From: Gemmatimonadota bacterium
GTDB taxonomy: Bacteria; Gemmatimonadota; Gemmatimonadetes; Gemmatimonadales; GWC2-71-9
NCBI GenBank assembly: GCA_016199245.1
Contig: JACQHC010000128.1
Location: 1 to 32,410, forward strand
DNA length: 32,410 nucleotides
Direction of reading: 5' to 3'
Position numbers and translations under genes: made by a program. Positions 7,878 through 16,283 of the stretch are shown piece after piece; position 1 is the stretch's first letter, and each line of letters starts with the position of its first letter. The notes under the pieces were generated by a model. The model was not told where the DNA came from. It did not search any database and saw nothing but the letters and a program-made list of their open reading frames with translations.

Positions 7878-8417
7878 ATGACGACCCAGCCCAAGACCCT
7901 GATCTCCGAACAGGCGATCGCCGAGAAGGTGGCCGGGCTCGGCGCTCAGATTTCCCGCGACTACGCCGGCGTGGACAGCCTCATGCTGGTGGGTGTGCTC
8001 AAGGGCTCGTTCATCTTCCTGGCGGACCTTTCGCGCCGGCTCACGATTCCCCACACCGTCGATTTCATCGCGCTCTCGAGCTACGGCAACGCCACGACGC
8101 GGGCCACCGGTGAGGTGCGGCTGATGATGGACCTCCGCACCACGATCGCGGGCAAGCACGTGTTGATCGTCGAGGACATCGTGGACACGGGCCACACGCT
8201 CGACTACTTGATGCGGCTGCTCGGCGCCCGGGAACCGGCCTCGCTCAAGGCGTGTGCCCTGGTGCGCAAGCCGGATCGGCGTGAAGTGGACGTCGAGCTG
8301 TCGTACATCGGCTTCGATATTCCCAACAAGTGGGTGGTGGGCTACGGGCTCGATTTCGCGGACAAGTTCCGCACGCTGCCCTACATCGGCTATGTGGACG
8401 ACGCCCGCGCGAGCTGA
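7878..8417 (+). CDS. hpt: Hypoxanthine phosphoribosyltransferase
   Basis: A 179-residue cytosolic enzyme that joins hypoxanthine (or guanine) to PRPP to make IMP (or GMP). The PRPP loop VLIVEDIVDTGHT lies at residues 95-107, the LKGSFIFLADL loop near residue 41, and the flexible SSYGNATT loop near residue 67. The C-terminal IPNKWVVGYGLDFADKFRTLPYIG is the base-binding hood typical of Hpt. Length is normal. It follows adenine deaminase by 9 bp, so the product of one is the substrate of the other. A strong hairpin 49 bp downstream probably ends the transcript. Confidence 0.95.
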   Translation: MTTQPKTLISEQAIAEKVAGLGAQISRDYAGVDSLMLVGVLKGSFIFLADLSRRLTIPHTVDFIALSSYGNATTRATGEVRLMMDLRTTIAGKHVLIVEDIVDTGHTLDYLMRLLGAREPASLKACALVRKPDRREVDVELSYIGFDIPNKWVVGYGLDFADKFRTLPYIGYVDDARAS

Positions 8418-8465
8418 GGCGAGCAGGGGTCCAATCGCCAGCTGTCCGGCGACGGTAGGAATGCG

Positions 8466-8490
8466 GAACCCCGCCCACCGGGCGGGGTTC
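8466..8490 (+). terminator. Perfect GC-rich hairpin after hpt
   Basis: GAACCCCGCCC-ACC-GGGCGGGGTTC is a perfect 11-bp stem with a 3-nt loop, followed by CGTCGTTAG rather than a U-tract. Its position between hpt and the next gene suggests a terminator or attenuator. The next gene's GTG follows only 16 bp later, so it could also insulate or regulate that start. Confidence 0.7.
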
Positions 8491-8506
8491 GTCGTTAGGG
8501 ACTAGC

Positions 8507-10882
8507 GTGCGCCACGACGCCCCATCCGCGAGCCTGCTTTCCCGCCACCCATGGCTGCTCGACGCGAGTGCGTGGACCGTGGAAAGCGGGCCCGGAGAAC
8601 CCGCGTCGCCCGATGAGGCCGGCGTGTGGATCATCGGGAACGGCTGGGTGTTCGCGCACGCGGGCCTCAGGAGACCGTACAACCGGCTCTCCGGTCTCAC
8701 GGGGCCGACGTACCAGGCGGGCGCGGAACACCCTCAGGGAACGTTCAGCGATTGCTGGCTCGAGTTGCGCAGCGGGCGTGGGCCGGTGGAGAGCAAGCAG
8801 GGCGTCATTGGGAGGCCGCGAGAATCCGGCGTGCTGGTGACGGCTGAGGGCGGCCGTGGCGCGGGCGCGGCCGTGGTGACGGTGGATTTCGCCCCGCCGG
8901 ACGATCCCGTGCTGATCCGCATCGTCGAGGTGTGGGGCGGGACGCGGCTGGGCAGCGACGCGGCACTGCTGGTGCATCTGCCACGGGGCGTGCCCCACGA
9001 CGAACGCCGGCGGTCCCTGCGCCAGATCGGTGACGCTGGGCGCGTGCTCATCCTCACGGCGCTCGCGCCGGGCCGGTGGGCCGAACCGGGGCACCTGGAG
9101 ATCCGCCTCGACCAGGTCGCCGCCGAGGGTGGGGTCTGGTGCCTGCCCCTGGTGCTGGCGTTCGGGACCGATGACGCGGACGCCGTGACCTGGCTGCGCC
9201 AGCCATTCGACGTGATCGACCTGCTCGATCAGACGCGATCGTACTACCGCATCTGGCTCCATCACACCCGGGCGACGGAACTCTGGCCACAGAATCTGCC
9301 GGGCTCCACGACCACGACGCGCTCGATCGCGGACCTGATCGAGGGAACGAAGCTCAATCTCAAGATGCACGTCGCGCAGCCGGGCGGCGCCGTGTGCTCC
9401 ATGGTGCCCCCGGACGAGGGGCGTGCCAGGGATTCGACGGGACCCGTCCGTGCCTTCCTTGCCATGGGCGCGCGTGACGAAGCGCTCGACGTGCTCGAGT
9501 ATTACTATCGCGCCGCGATCATCCTGGGCCGCATTCCAACCTCCGCCCCGGTGGACCTGGACGTCACGGGCGTGGGCGAGCGCACGGACTGGGATGCGGT
9601 CCAGGTACCCGACGGCAGCGGGCCCGCGCACATCGTGCTCCAGCACCGCTGGTGGCTCGAGGCCGGCGGCGATCCTGACGTCGTGCGGCGCCATTGGCCG
9701 TACCTCATGCGCTGTCTCTCCGGACCGCGAGCGACCGCCGAAGACTTGCTGCCGTTCGACGGCGACGAGCCGTATCTCCACGGCGGGTTGTACGACGTAT
9801 TTCCGGAGCGGTGTGGCTGGCCCAACGATCTCATCGCGGACCACGGAAGCCTGGGGTACGCCGCATGGTCACTCGACGCGATGGTCGTGCGCGCAGCGGC
9901 GCACGACGCCCTGGCGTGGATGGGGCAGCAGACCGGCTGCGCCGAGGACGCGCATCGCCATGCCGCGGAAGCCGCCCGCCTTCGGGAGGTGATTGAGTCG
10001 CGGTTCTGGCTGCGGGAGCGGGGCCATTACGCTCCCGCGTTGTATCCCTTGAGCGGCGCGCCGCACGATGTCCCGTTCGCGCCGATCAACCTGGCGCCAC
10101 TCTGGCTGGGCGCTCACGGGGCCGGTCATCCACACGCGCGTGCCAACCTCGACGCGGTGGTGGACTTGATCGGCTTCACCGGAATCACGCCGAACTGCGA
10201 CTACACAGTCGGCGCCGCGCCGGCGTACCTGTTGTGGGCTCTGTTGGAGGCGGCCTCGGATCTGGCGCCGCTGGCGCTGGCGAATCTTGCCGCGTTTGCG
10301 TCGCCCGGCGGCGAGTGGGCGCACGTGTACGGACCAGGAGGCGCGCCGGACACGAACGCGGTCTTTGGCTTCCCGCGCCGGGCGGGCCCGATGGAAAGCG
10401 GTACGTGTCTGGAGGCGCTGCTCAAGTACTTCACGGTGCGACGGGCCTCGCAGGAGCCAGGCGAGGATTTCCGCGGGGTGACGCGGCGCAGCGGAACGTT
10501 CGGGCCGGGGCCCACGCGCGCATCCAGCGCTTCCGTGGACCCACCACCGGGTGATCGACGAGTGGTCCTCGTGACGGCAGATGGCGCCGAAATCGCCGCA
10601 GCCGGCACTCTGCCAGGGGTGCGGGCCGGCGAATCGTTCCTGATTATCGAGCCCGGGCGGCCGTTCCGGACCGACTTCCTGGCGAAGCTCCTGTTCCACC
10701 CGTCAGGCACCCGCGCGGCCGACGTGCTCATCCTCGGCGCCAGTGCGCTCGCCGGCGATCGACGCTCCATGAAGCCGGTGACGTTCTGGCGCAGCGCGGA
10801 GGTCGTGGGCGCGCTGGAACGATTCACCGCGGCGGGAGGGCACGTGCTGCGGCCGCCATCATGGAATCGCGCGTCGCCCTGA
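8507..10882 (+). CDS. Six-hairpin glycosidase-like protein
   Basis: A 791-residue protein without a signal peptide. The first 260 residues look beta-rich, starting with WTVESGPGEPASPDEAGVWIIGNGWVFAHAGL, which resembles the N-terminus of glycosyl hydrolase/phosphorylase proteins of the GH65 kind. Residues about 270-650 form an alpha/alpha barrel (LNLKMHVAQPGGAVCSMVPPD, HRWWLEAGGDPDVVRRHWPYL, RCGWPNDLIADHGSLGYAAWSLDAM, FAPINLAPLWLGAHG). The tail LIIEPGRPFRTDFLAKLLFHP and the following ILGASALAG are of unknown function. I cannot assign a family or substrate. GTG at 8507 is the first start after the hairpin, with a weak TTAGGGA upstream. Its 3' end overlaps the convergent M28 peptidase gene by about 59 bp. 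Confidence 0.65.
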   Translation: MRHDAPSASLLSRHPWLLDASAWTVESGPGEPASPDEAGVWIIGNGWVFAHAGLRRPYNRLSGLTGPTYQAGAEHPQGTFSDCWLELRSGRGPVESKQGVIGRPRESGVLVTAEGGRGAGAAVVTVDFAPPDDPVLIRIVEVWGGTRLGSDAALLVHLPRGVPHDERRRSLRQIGDAGRVLILTALAPGRWAEPGHLEIRLDQVAAEGGVWCLPLVLAFGTDDADAVTWLRQPFDVIDLLDQTRSYYRIWLHHTRATELWPQNLPGSTTTTRSIADLIEGTKLNLKMHVAQPGGAVCSMVPPDEGRARDSTGPVRAFLAMGARDEALDVLEYYYRAAIILGRIPTSAPVDLDVTGVGERTDWDAVQVPDGSGPAHIVLQHRWWLEAGGDPDVVRRHWPYLMRCLSGPRATAEDLLPFDGDEPYLHGGLYDVFPERCGWPNDLIADHGSLGYAAWSLDAMVVRAAAHDALAWMGQQTGCAEDAHRHAAEAARLREVIESRFWLRERGHYAPALYPLSGAPHDVPFAPINLAPLWLGAHGAGHPHARANLDAVVDLIGFTGITPNCDYTVGAAPAYLLWALLEAASDLAPLALANLAAFASPGGEWAHVYGPGGAPDTNAVFGFPRRAGPMESGTCLEALLKYFTVRRASQEPGEDFRGVTRRSGTFGPGPTRASSASVDPPPGDRRVVLVTADGAEIAAAGTLPGVRAGESFLIIEPGRPFRTDFLAKLLFHPSGTRAADVLILGASALAGDRRSMKPVTFWRSAEVVGALERFTAAGGHVLRPPSWNRASP

Positions 10883-12509
10883 ACTCCGTCCCGGGCTTCC
10901 AGTTCGGGAGCGTCGTCTCGTTCGCGACCTGATGACCGACACGAAACAGCAACTGCAGGTCGTCAATGGCGCCGCGCAGGTCCCACGTCGGGTCGTACTC
11001 GTCGGACGGCTTGTGGTAGCGCTCGGCCGTGTACTTGTCGCGCTGCTCGCGCGCGTACGTCTCGCCGCGCTCAACGTGGTCCACGCCGGCGTCCGTGTAC
11101 AGCGCCGGCACGCCCGCCTTCGCGAAGTTGAAATGGTCCGAGCGGTAGTAGAACCCCTTCTCCGGTTCCGCGTCCGGCTTGAGCACACGGCTCTGCGTGA
11201 GCGCGGCCTCCGCGAGATAATCGTCCAGCTCGGAGTTACCGTATCCGATCACGGTGATGTCTCGCATCGGCCCGATGTGATTCAGGCCGTCCATGTTGAT
11301 CACCGCGGCCGTCCGGTTGTGCGGATAGACGGGATTCTGCGCGTAATGCGCCGACCCGATGAGGCCCTGCTCTTCCGCGGTGACCGCGAGGAACACGATC
11401 GAGCGCTGCGGCGGCCGCTCGAGCGACGCAAACGCTTGCGCCAGCGCGAGCAGCCCCGCCGTGCCGCTCGCGTTGTCCAGCGCTCCGTTGTAGATGTCGT
11501 CGCCTTGGAGCGACGTGTCGCGGCCCAGGTGGTCCCAGTGGGCCATGTAGATCACGTATTCGTCCGGCCGGGCGGCGCCGGGCAGTAACGCGATCACGTT
11601 GTTGGACGTTGACGAGCGAATCCGGTTCCGGACGGTGACCAACGCCCGGAGGCCGAGCGACAGCGGCTTGAAGCCGCGCTGCATGGCGAGCGCCTTGAGC
11701 GAATCGTAGTCCCGGCCTGCCTGGGTGAAGAGGCTGCGCGCGGCCTCGACGGTGAGCCATCCTTCGACGGCCGCGCGCGACATGTTGCTGTCTTTCGCCA
11801 CCAGGCCGAACTGCTCGCCGCCCCAACTACCGGTCACGACCTCCCACGGGTACGCCGCGGGTTCCGTTTCGTGCACGATGAGCACGCCGGCGGCGCCCTG
11901 CCGGGCGGCCTCCTCGAACTTGTAGGTCCATCGCCCGTAGTACGTCATGGTCCTGCCGTGAAACAGCGCGGTATCGCCGGTAGCGAAGCCAGGATCGTTC
12001 ACCAGCACCACGACCGTCTTTCCGCGGGCGTCCAGCCCGGCATAGTCGTTCCAGCCGTACTCGGGAGCGACGACGCCGTAGCCGGCGAACACGACCTCAG
12101 AGTTGTCGAGCTGCGACTGCTGAACCACGCGTCGCGTGAATCCGATGAAGTCGTCGCCGTAGCGGAAAGTGCGAGTGCCGCTTTGCCCGCTCACCGAGAG
12201 CACCATGTTGCGGTCGGCCGTCATGGCCACGAGCGGGGCTTCCTGGAACCACCCACCTACATTCCCCGGCCGGAGCCCCAGCTTTGCGAACTCCCCCCGG
12301 AGGTACGCGATGGTCTTCGCTTCTCCCGGCGACGAGGGCCCGCGTCCCTCGAGACTGTCGGACGCGAGCACCTGGATATGGGTTACCAGGCCCCCGGTGG
12401 TCATCGTCTCCAGCGCCGCCTCCACGCTTCGGCCACCGGCATCGCACGCAATCAGCAGCGCCGACACCAAGGCGGACGCCATGGCGCGGCTGAGTCTAGT
12501 CGTTCGCAT
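10824..12509 (-). CDS. M28 metallopeptidase, probable lipoprotein
   Basis: A 561-residue exported aminopeptidase-like enzyme. The N-terminus MRTTRLSRAMASALVSALLIAC ends in a lipobox-like LIAC, so it is probably a lipoprotein. Residues about 95-290 include a PA-type insert (VVFAGYGVVAPEYGWNDYAG, GAAGVLIVHETEPAAYPW). The peptidase core shows the co-catalytic zinc ligands: YMAHWDHLG (His), GALDNASGT (bridging Asp), VTAEEQGLIGS (Glu pair), INMDGL (Asp) and YYRSDHFNFAKAGVPALYT (His). ATG 12509 is preferred because GAAGGGA lies just upstream; GTG 12527 is the longer alternative. It follows another M28 gene, separated by a decamer repeat. Expected to trim peptides outside the cytoplasmic membrane. 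Confidence 0.9.
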   Translation of the reverse strand: MRTTRLSRAMASALVSALLIACDAGGRSVEAALETMTTGGLVTHIQVLASDSLEGRGPSSPGEAKTIAYLRGEFAKLGLRPGNVGGWFQEAPLVAMTADRNMVLSVSGQSGTRTFRYGDDFIGFTRRVVQQSQLDNSEVVFAGYGVVAPEYGWNDYAGLDARGKTVVVLVNDPGFATGDTALFHGRTMTYYGRWTYKFEEAARQGAAGVLIVHETEPAAYPWEVVTGSWGGEQFGLVAKDSNMSRAAVEGWLTVEAARSLFTQAGRDYDSLKALAMQRGFKPLSLGLRALVTVRNRIRSSTSNNVIALLPGAARPDEYVIYMAHWDHLGRDTSLQGDDIYNGALDNASGTAGLLALAQAFASLERPPQRSIVFLAVTAEEQGLIGSAHYAQNPVYPHNRTAAVINMDGLNHIGPMRDITVIGYGNSELDDYLAEAALTQSRVLKPDAEPEKGFYYRSDHFNFAKAGVPALYTDAGVDHVERGETYAREQRDKYTAERYHKPSDEYDPTWDLRGAIDDLQLLFRVGHQVANETTLPNWKPGTEFRATRDSMMAAAARALPPR

Positions 12510-12520
12510 ATTGTCGGATC

Positions 12521-12590
12521 CCTTCACCCTCGTCGCCTGTCATCGCCTATCATCGCTTATCATCGCCTGTCTTCACCAATCATCGCCCCT
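12521..12590. repeat. Decanucleotide tandem repeat, consensus CATCGCCTAT
   Basis: Seven consecutive degenerate 10-bp units fill the gap between the two M28 genes: CCTTCACCCT, CGTCGCCTGT, CATCGCCTAT, CATCGCTTAT, CATCGCCTGT, CTTCACCAAT and CATCGCCCCT. On the transcribed minus strand it reads as repeated AGGCGATGA, that is, Shine-Dalgarno-like AGG followed by ATG, directly before the true start of the downstream peptidase gene. Copy number could vary and alter translation of that gene; this is inference. Confidence 0.75.
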
Positions 12591-12592
12591 GG

Positions 12593-14770
12593 TCAGAGCG
12601 CGCCGAGCAGTTCCGTGGCGCGACGAACGCGGGCAGTCATTCGTTCAACGCCAGCCGCCACGATCGCCGCCTGCGCCCGCGCCTCCTCGGGGCGGTCCAG
12701 CTCGATGGCTTCCCGGACGCCCGGCATGGTCTTCACCCCGTAGCCCGTGTAGTAGCCCGGCGCGTAGATCGTGTGCCGGAACCACGACCGAATCGGCAGG
12801 CCTTCTGGCGCCGCGAGATCGCGCTCCGTCAGGTAAATCTCCCGGTTGATCGCCTCAAGTTGTCGCCGCTTGCCGGCGAGCCCGCGGGTGCCCAGGGCCA
12901 TCACGCGCTCGTACGCTGCGTCGAACGCCCGGCCGGCTTCGGCGAGGCCGTCCACCGCGCGCCGCACGGCGGTAAGATCGGTCCGGTTCGGTCCGAGCTT
13001 CTTCGCGGCCAAGCTGTCCAGCTCGCTCACGTACGTACCGTATGTCTTCGCTGCATCTACAAACGACCACGGGAGCACCGGCGCATCAGCCAGGCGGGCG
13101 AGCGCTACGCCTACGGCGCCAGCCTGGGCCTTCCCGTAGTGAAAGCCGGGGTCCAGGAACCGCACGAAGAAATCGTACGTGTCGTAGATCGAGTGGTAGA
13201 TGCCGGTCTCCTGTCCGCCGCCGTAGCCCATGTTGAGCGAGGCCACCGTCAGGTGATCGAGAAACACGGTGTAGTCGGACCCCGAGCCCAGCGCATCGAT
13301 GTAGTACCCGCGCTCCCGAATCCGGGTGGAGTCCTGCACGGTCTTCGCCTGGCTGAAGGCGCGTGCCGCCAGCGCTTCGAGGGCGCCCTGGCCGCTCTTG
13401 GGATCGTTCGCGTCTCGCGTCACCTGCTCCGCGAACGTGCGGAGCGCGTGCGACCCTTGCGTGCCGAGCCAGCCCCAGCCGTACGAGTCGGTATTGAGGT
13501 ACAGCACGGCCTTCTCACGCAGCTCATCCGCGTGGTGCTCGCCCCACTCCGTGGAGCCGAGCAGGCCCCATTCCTCTCCATCCCACAGCGCGAACACCAG
13601 CGTGCGCTGGGGGCGCCAACCGGTCTTCGCCAGCTCGGCGAACGACCGCGCCATCTCCATCAGGGCCACCGCGCTCGACGTGGGATCCTGGGCGCCGTTC
13701 ACCCAGGCGTCGTGATGACTGCCCTGGAGGATCCACTGGTCGGGGTACGTGGCCCCGGGGATCTTCGCGATCACGTTGTACAGCGGGCGGAGTTGCCAGT
13801 CGAACTGGAGGTGGACGCGGACGCGGGCGGGGCCGGGCCCCACGTGATAGGTGATCGGCAGCGCGCCCTTCCAGTCGTCATTGGGGGCCACGGGCCCACC
13901 GAGGGCGCGGAGGAGGGGCAACGCGTCTCCGTACGAAATCGGCAGTACGGGGATCGTGACGAGCGTCTTCGCATCGCGCCGGTCGAGCTTGCGGCCGCCT
14001 TTCACCCCGCCCCATCCCGGTGTGAGTGGATCACCGGGGTAGGTGGGCATGTCCATGACGCTGCCGCGCTGCGCGCCCAGCTCCGGCCGCATAGGTCCCC
14101 TGGGGTACACGTCGCCCACGTAATAGCCGTCGTCCTCGGGATCGGAGTAGATGAGGCAGGCGATGGCGCCGTGCTCGGCGGCGACCTTGGGCTTGATGCC
14201 GCGCCAGCTCCGGCCGTACTTGGCGATCACGATCTTGCCGCGCACGTCCACGCCCAGCCTGGCGAGTTGCTCGTAGTCCTCGGGGACGCCGTAGTTGATG
14301 TAGACCAGCTCCCCGGTGACGTCGCCGTCGGCGGAGTAGGCGTTGTAGGTGGGGAGCTGGCCGCGATCGCCGGAGTCCTTGTCTTCAGGGATTGCGGGTT
14401 CGGTCAAGCGGGCGACGTAGCGCTCGGGCGCGAGCAGCTCGACGTGCCGGGTCACGGGAATCGGCATGAGCGCTTCGAACTCCTCGATCTCTGCGGCGAG
14501 GCCCCATTCTTTGAACCTGGCGAGCGCGTACTCCGCGACGGCCTTAGAGCCGGGCGAGCTTGCGTGGTGCGGTTCCTCGGTCGTGGCGAGGAGGTATTGT
14601 CGCAGGCGGACAGTGTCCGGCGTGTTCCTCAGGATCGCTTCGATTCGGGCGCGATCGGGGAGGGCGTCGGCGGGGAACCCTCGAATTGGGGCCTGGGCTG
14701 CAAGCGCCGCGGGCACCGTCAGGAGACCCAGCAGCACCGATACGTGCCGACTACGGTACCGTTCGACCAC
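12593..14770 (-). CDS. M28B metallopeptidase, glutamate carboxypeptidase II-like
   Basis: A 725-residue exported peptidase with a signal peptide (SVLLGLLTVPAALAAQ) and the three-part layout of the GCPII/transferrin-receptor family. A PA domain (about residues 140-290: GELVYINYGVPEDYEQLARLG, GKIVIAKYGRSWRGIK) is followed by the zinc peptidase domain and a C-terminal dimerisation-like helical domain (about residues 590-725). Zinc ligands are visible: GSHHDAW (His), GAQDPTSS (bridging Asp), WDGEEWG (Glu), NTDSYG (Asp) and YHSIYDTYDFF (His). Length matches the family. GTG 14770 is preceded by GAGGATCAC. Human relatives release glutamate from peptides; bacterial substrates are mostly unknown. It heads a two-gene M28 operon reading left. 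Confidence 0.9.
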   Translation of the reverse strand: MVERYRSRHVSVLLGLLTVPAALAAQAPIRGFPADALPDRARIEAILRNTPDTVRLRQYLLATTEEPHHASSPGSKAVAEYALARFKEWGLAAEIEEFEALMPIPVTRHVELLAPERYVARLTEPAIPEDKDSGDRGQLPTYNAYSADGDVTGELVYINYGVPEDYEQLARLGVDVRGKIVIAKYGRSWRGIKPKVAAEHGAIACLIYSDPEDDGYYVGDVYPRGPMRPELGAQRGSVMDMPTYPGDPLTPGWGGVKGGRKLDRRDAKTLVTIPVLPISYGDALPLLRALGGPVAPNDDWKGALPITYHVGPGPARVRVHLQFDWQLRPLYNVIAKIPGATYPDQWILQGSHHDAWVNGAQDPTSSAVALMEMARSFAELAKTGWRPQRTLVFALWDGEEWGLLGSTEWGEHHADELREKAVLYLNTDSYGWGWLGTQGSHALRTFAEQVTRDANDPKSGQGALEALAARAFSQAKTVQDSTRIRERGYYIDALGSGSDYTVFLDHLTVASLNMGYGGGQETGIYHSIYDTYDFFVRFLDPGFHYGKAQAGAVGVALARLADAPVLPWSFVDAAKTYGTYVSELDSLAAKKLGPNRTDLTAVRRAVDGLAEAGRAFDAAYERVMALGTRGLAGKRRQLEAINREIYLTERDLAAPEGLPIRSWFRHTIYAPGYYTGYGVKTMPGVREAIELDRPEEARAQAAIVAAGVERMTARVRRATELLGAL

Positions 14771-14789
14771 CGTGATCCTCTAGACTTTG

Positions 14790-14850
14790 GGGGGTCGGGT
14801 AAGTAATCCCACTCGAGGATCGAAATCAACCGCCGCGTACGGCGACCCCC
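14790..14850. other. Divergent intergenic region with inverted-repeat arms
   Basis: Between the M28B start and the nucleotidyltransferase start, GGGGGTCG (14790-14797) and CGACCCCC (14843-14850) are complementary arms about 45 bp apart, and a small CGCCG-CGTA-CGGCG hairpin sits next to the right arm. Both promoters must lie in 14771-14925, but no clear -35/-10 pair could be picked. Significance uncertain in GC-rich DNA. Confidence 0.3.
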
Positions 14851-14925
14851 GCGGGGAATGGGGCGCGGGGTGCATCGAGAAAGCAGCTTTTGCGACGCCA
14901 TTGGGCTCGCCAGAAGGTAGGTCGC

Positions 14926-16176
14926 GTGAGGGGAAACGATTCCGAGATTCGCCGTCGCATCCAGCGATGGCATCGCACCGGGGATATGGGAGCGCTGTGG
15001 CCGGAGTTCTCCGTCGCCGAACTGCTCGCGGGCCACGGCGCGGTCTGTGCGACGACGCGAGCGATGCTGCGAGAGCCGAGTGCCACGGCGACGCTCGAGG
15101 CGACCAGTGAGCGCGAGTCGGCCGCGCTCGGCATCGCCGCTTTTGAGTCGGGCATGGGGCCGCTGCTCGGGTGGTGGGTCGAGCGTGGCCTCGTGACCGC
15201 CTCCACCGGCGCGCGCCAGGTGCTGGCCGTCCACCTGGAGCACGGCAGACGCAGGATCGCCGCCATTCGGCAGGCGCTGACGGCGATTCTCCAAGCGCTG
15301 CATTCGGAGGGCGTCATTCCGGTGTTATTGAAAGGCCTGCACGTGGGCAGCGAGTATTTCCCCGAGCCTGGCACGTGCCCTGCGGGCGACATTGACCTGC
15401 TCGTACACCCATCGGAGCGCGACGCGGCAGCCGCCGGCCTGCGGCGGGCCGGCCTGCGGGAATCGCGGCGAACGGTGTACGGGGCGCGGTCAGAGTGGGT
15501 TCCCGATGGTCGGGCGCAGGTGGTGCATTCCCTGGAGTTCGACCACGCGGACAATCCCTTCGCGGTGGATCTGCACACGGGACTCGAGCGCTGGTATTTC
15601 CGCGGCGTTCGCGCCGGATTTGGTGAATCGGCGTTCGCGCACACGACGCCGATCGTCGTGGACGGCAGCACGGTTCGGGCATTGGACCAGCCGCTCCTTA
15701 CGGCATTCCTGGCGTTGCACACGAGCTCCGAGCTGGCACGCATGCGCCTCGTGCGGCTGGTTGAGCTGACCGTCGTGATACAGCGTGACCGCCGGAGCGG
15801 GGTGCTCGACTGGACCGCGCTGGGGGGGCTGCTGCACAGGACGGGGACGGCGCGATTCGTCTTTCCCGCGCTCGCGCTGGTTGAACGGTTGTGTCCCGGG
15901 ACGGTCGAGAATACGCTCATCGCGCGGAGCCAACCGTATCTCACCAATCGTATGCTGCGCGTCATCGAGGCGGTTGCCGCGGCGGACATGGCTCCGCTGA
16001 GGTATCGGTCGCTCGAGGAACGACTGGTGTGGGCTCGGGGAGCGCGCGAGCTGTTGCTGAACCTATCGGAGCTCGTGTGGCCGACCGATGACGGCTTGCC
16101 CGTCAGCGTGGGTCGCCTGCAGTGGAGGCGCGTTCGTGCGCTGGTGCGAGGCAGGGTGGGGTTGCGGGCGCGGTAG
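14926..16176 (+). CDS. NTP_transf_5-type nucleotidyltransferase family protein
   Basis: A 416-residue protein matching the uncharacterised nucleotidyltransferase family PF14907. The signature is VIPVLLKGLHVGSEYFPEPGTCPAGDIDLLVHPSERDAAAAGL, with the G-hD-hD nucleotidyltransferase pattern in AGDIDLLV. Helices precede and follow it. It aligns along its length with the interrupted copy at 24814-27221 (shared GP-LLGxWxERG, HEYFPDPGTRPAADVDVLV and RLxWAxGxxELL). Relatives occur beside HPr-kinase-like genes in lasso-peptide and polysaccharide clusters, where some add nucleotide or phosphate groups. GTG 14926 is preferred behind AAGGTAGG; the track's earlier start adds a non-conserved leader. It is the first gene of the rightward modification island. 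Confidence 0.85.
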   Translation: MRGNDSEIRRRIQRWHRTGDMGALWPEFSVAELLAGHGAVCATTRAMLREPSATATLEATSERESAALGIAAFESGMGPLLGWWVERGLVTASTGARQVLAVHLEHGRRRIAAIRQALTAILQALHSEGVIPVLLKGLHVGSEYFPEPGTCPAGDIDLLVHPSERDAAAAGLRRAGLRESRRTVYGARSEWVPDGRAQVVHSLEFDHADNPFAVDLHTGLERWYFRGVRAGFGESAFAHTTPIVVDGSTVRALDQPLLTAFLALHTSSELARMRLVRLVELTVVIQRDRRSGVLDWTALGGLLHRTGTARFVFPALALVERLCPGTVENTLIARSQPYLTNRMLRVIEAVAAADMAPLRYRSLEERLVWARGARELLLNLSELVWPTDDGLPVSVGRLQWRRVRALVRGRVGLRAR

Positions 16177-16283
16177 GGCGGCCGCGCACGGGCCATGCGG
16201 ACGCGGCCCCACGGTGCGCGCGCGACCAACCCCGAGGCGCGACACCCTTGCGAGCGGGCCGGCTGACGACAACTGTTTCATCC

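Noticed and set aside
6579-8195. 538-codon minus-strand ORF opposite ade and hpt
   Set aside because: Composition is low-complexity His/Arg-rich, with no motifs; shadow of two well-supported genes.
12773-14806. 677-codon plus-strand ORF antisense to the M28B peptidase
   Set aside because: It mirrors a gene with clear family motifs, contains no recognisable domain, and long antisense frames are common in DNA this GC-rich.
16122-16283. N-terminal extension of the GT2 ORF
   Set aside because: Overlaps the end of the nucleotidyltransferase gene in another frame and lacks GT2 similarity before VTDPTVSV.
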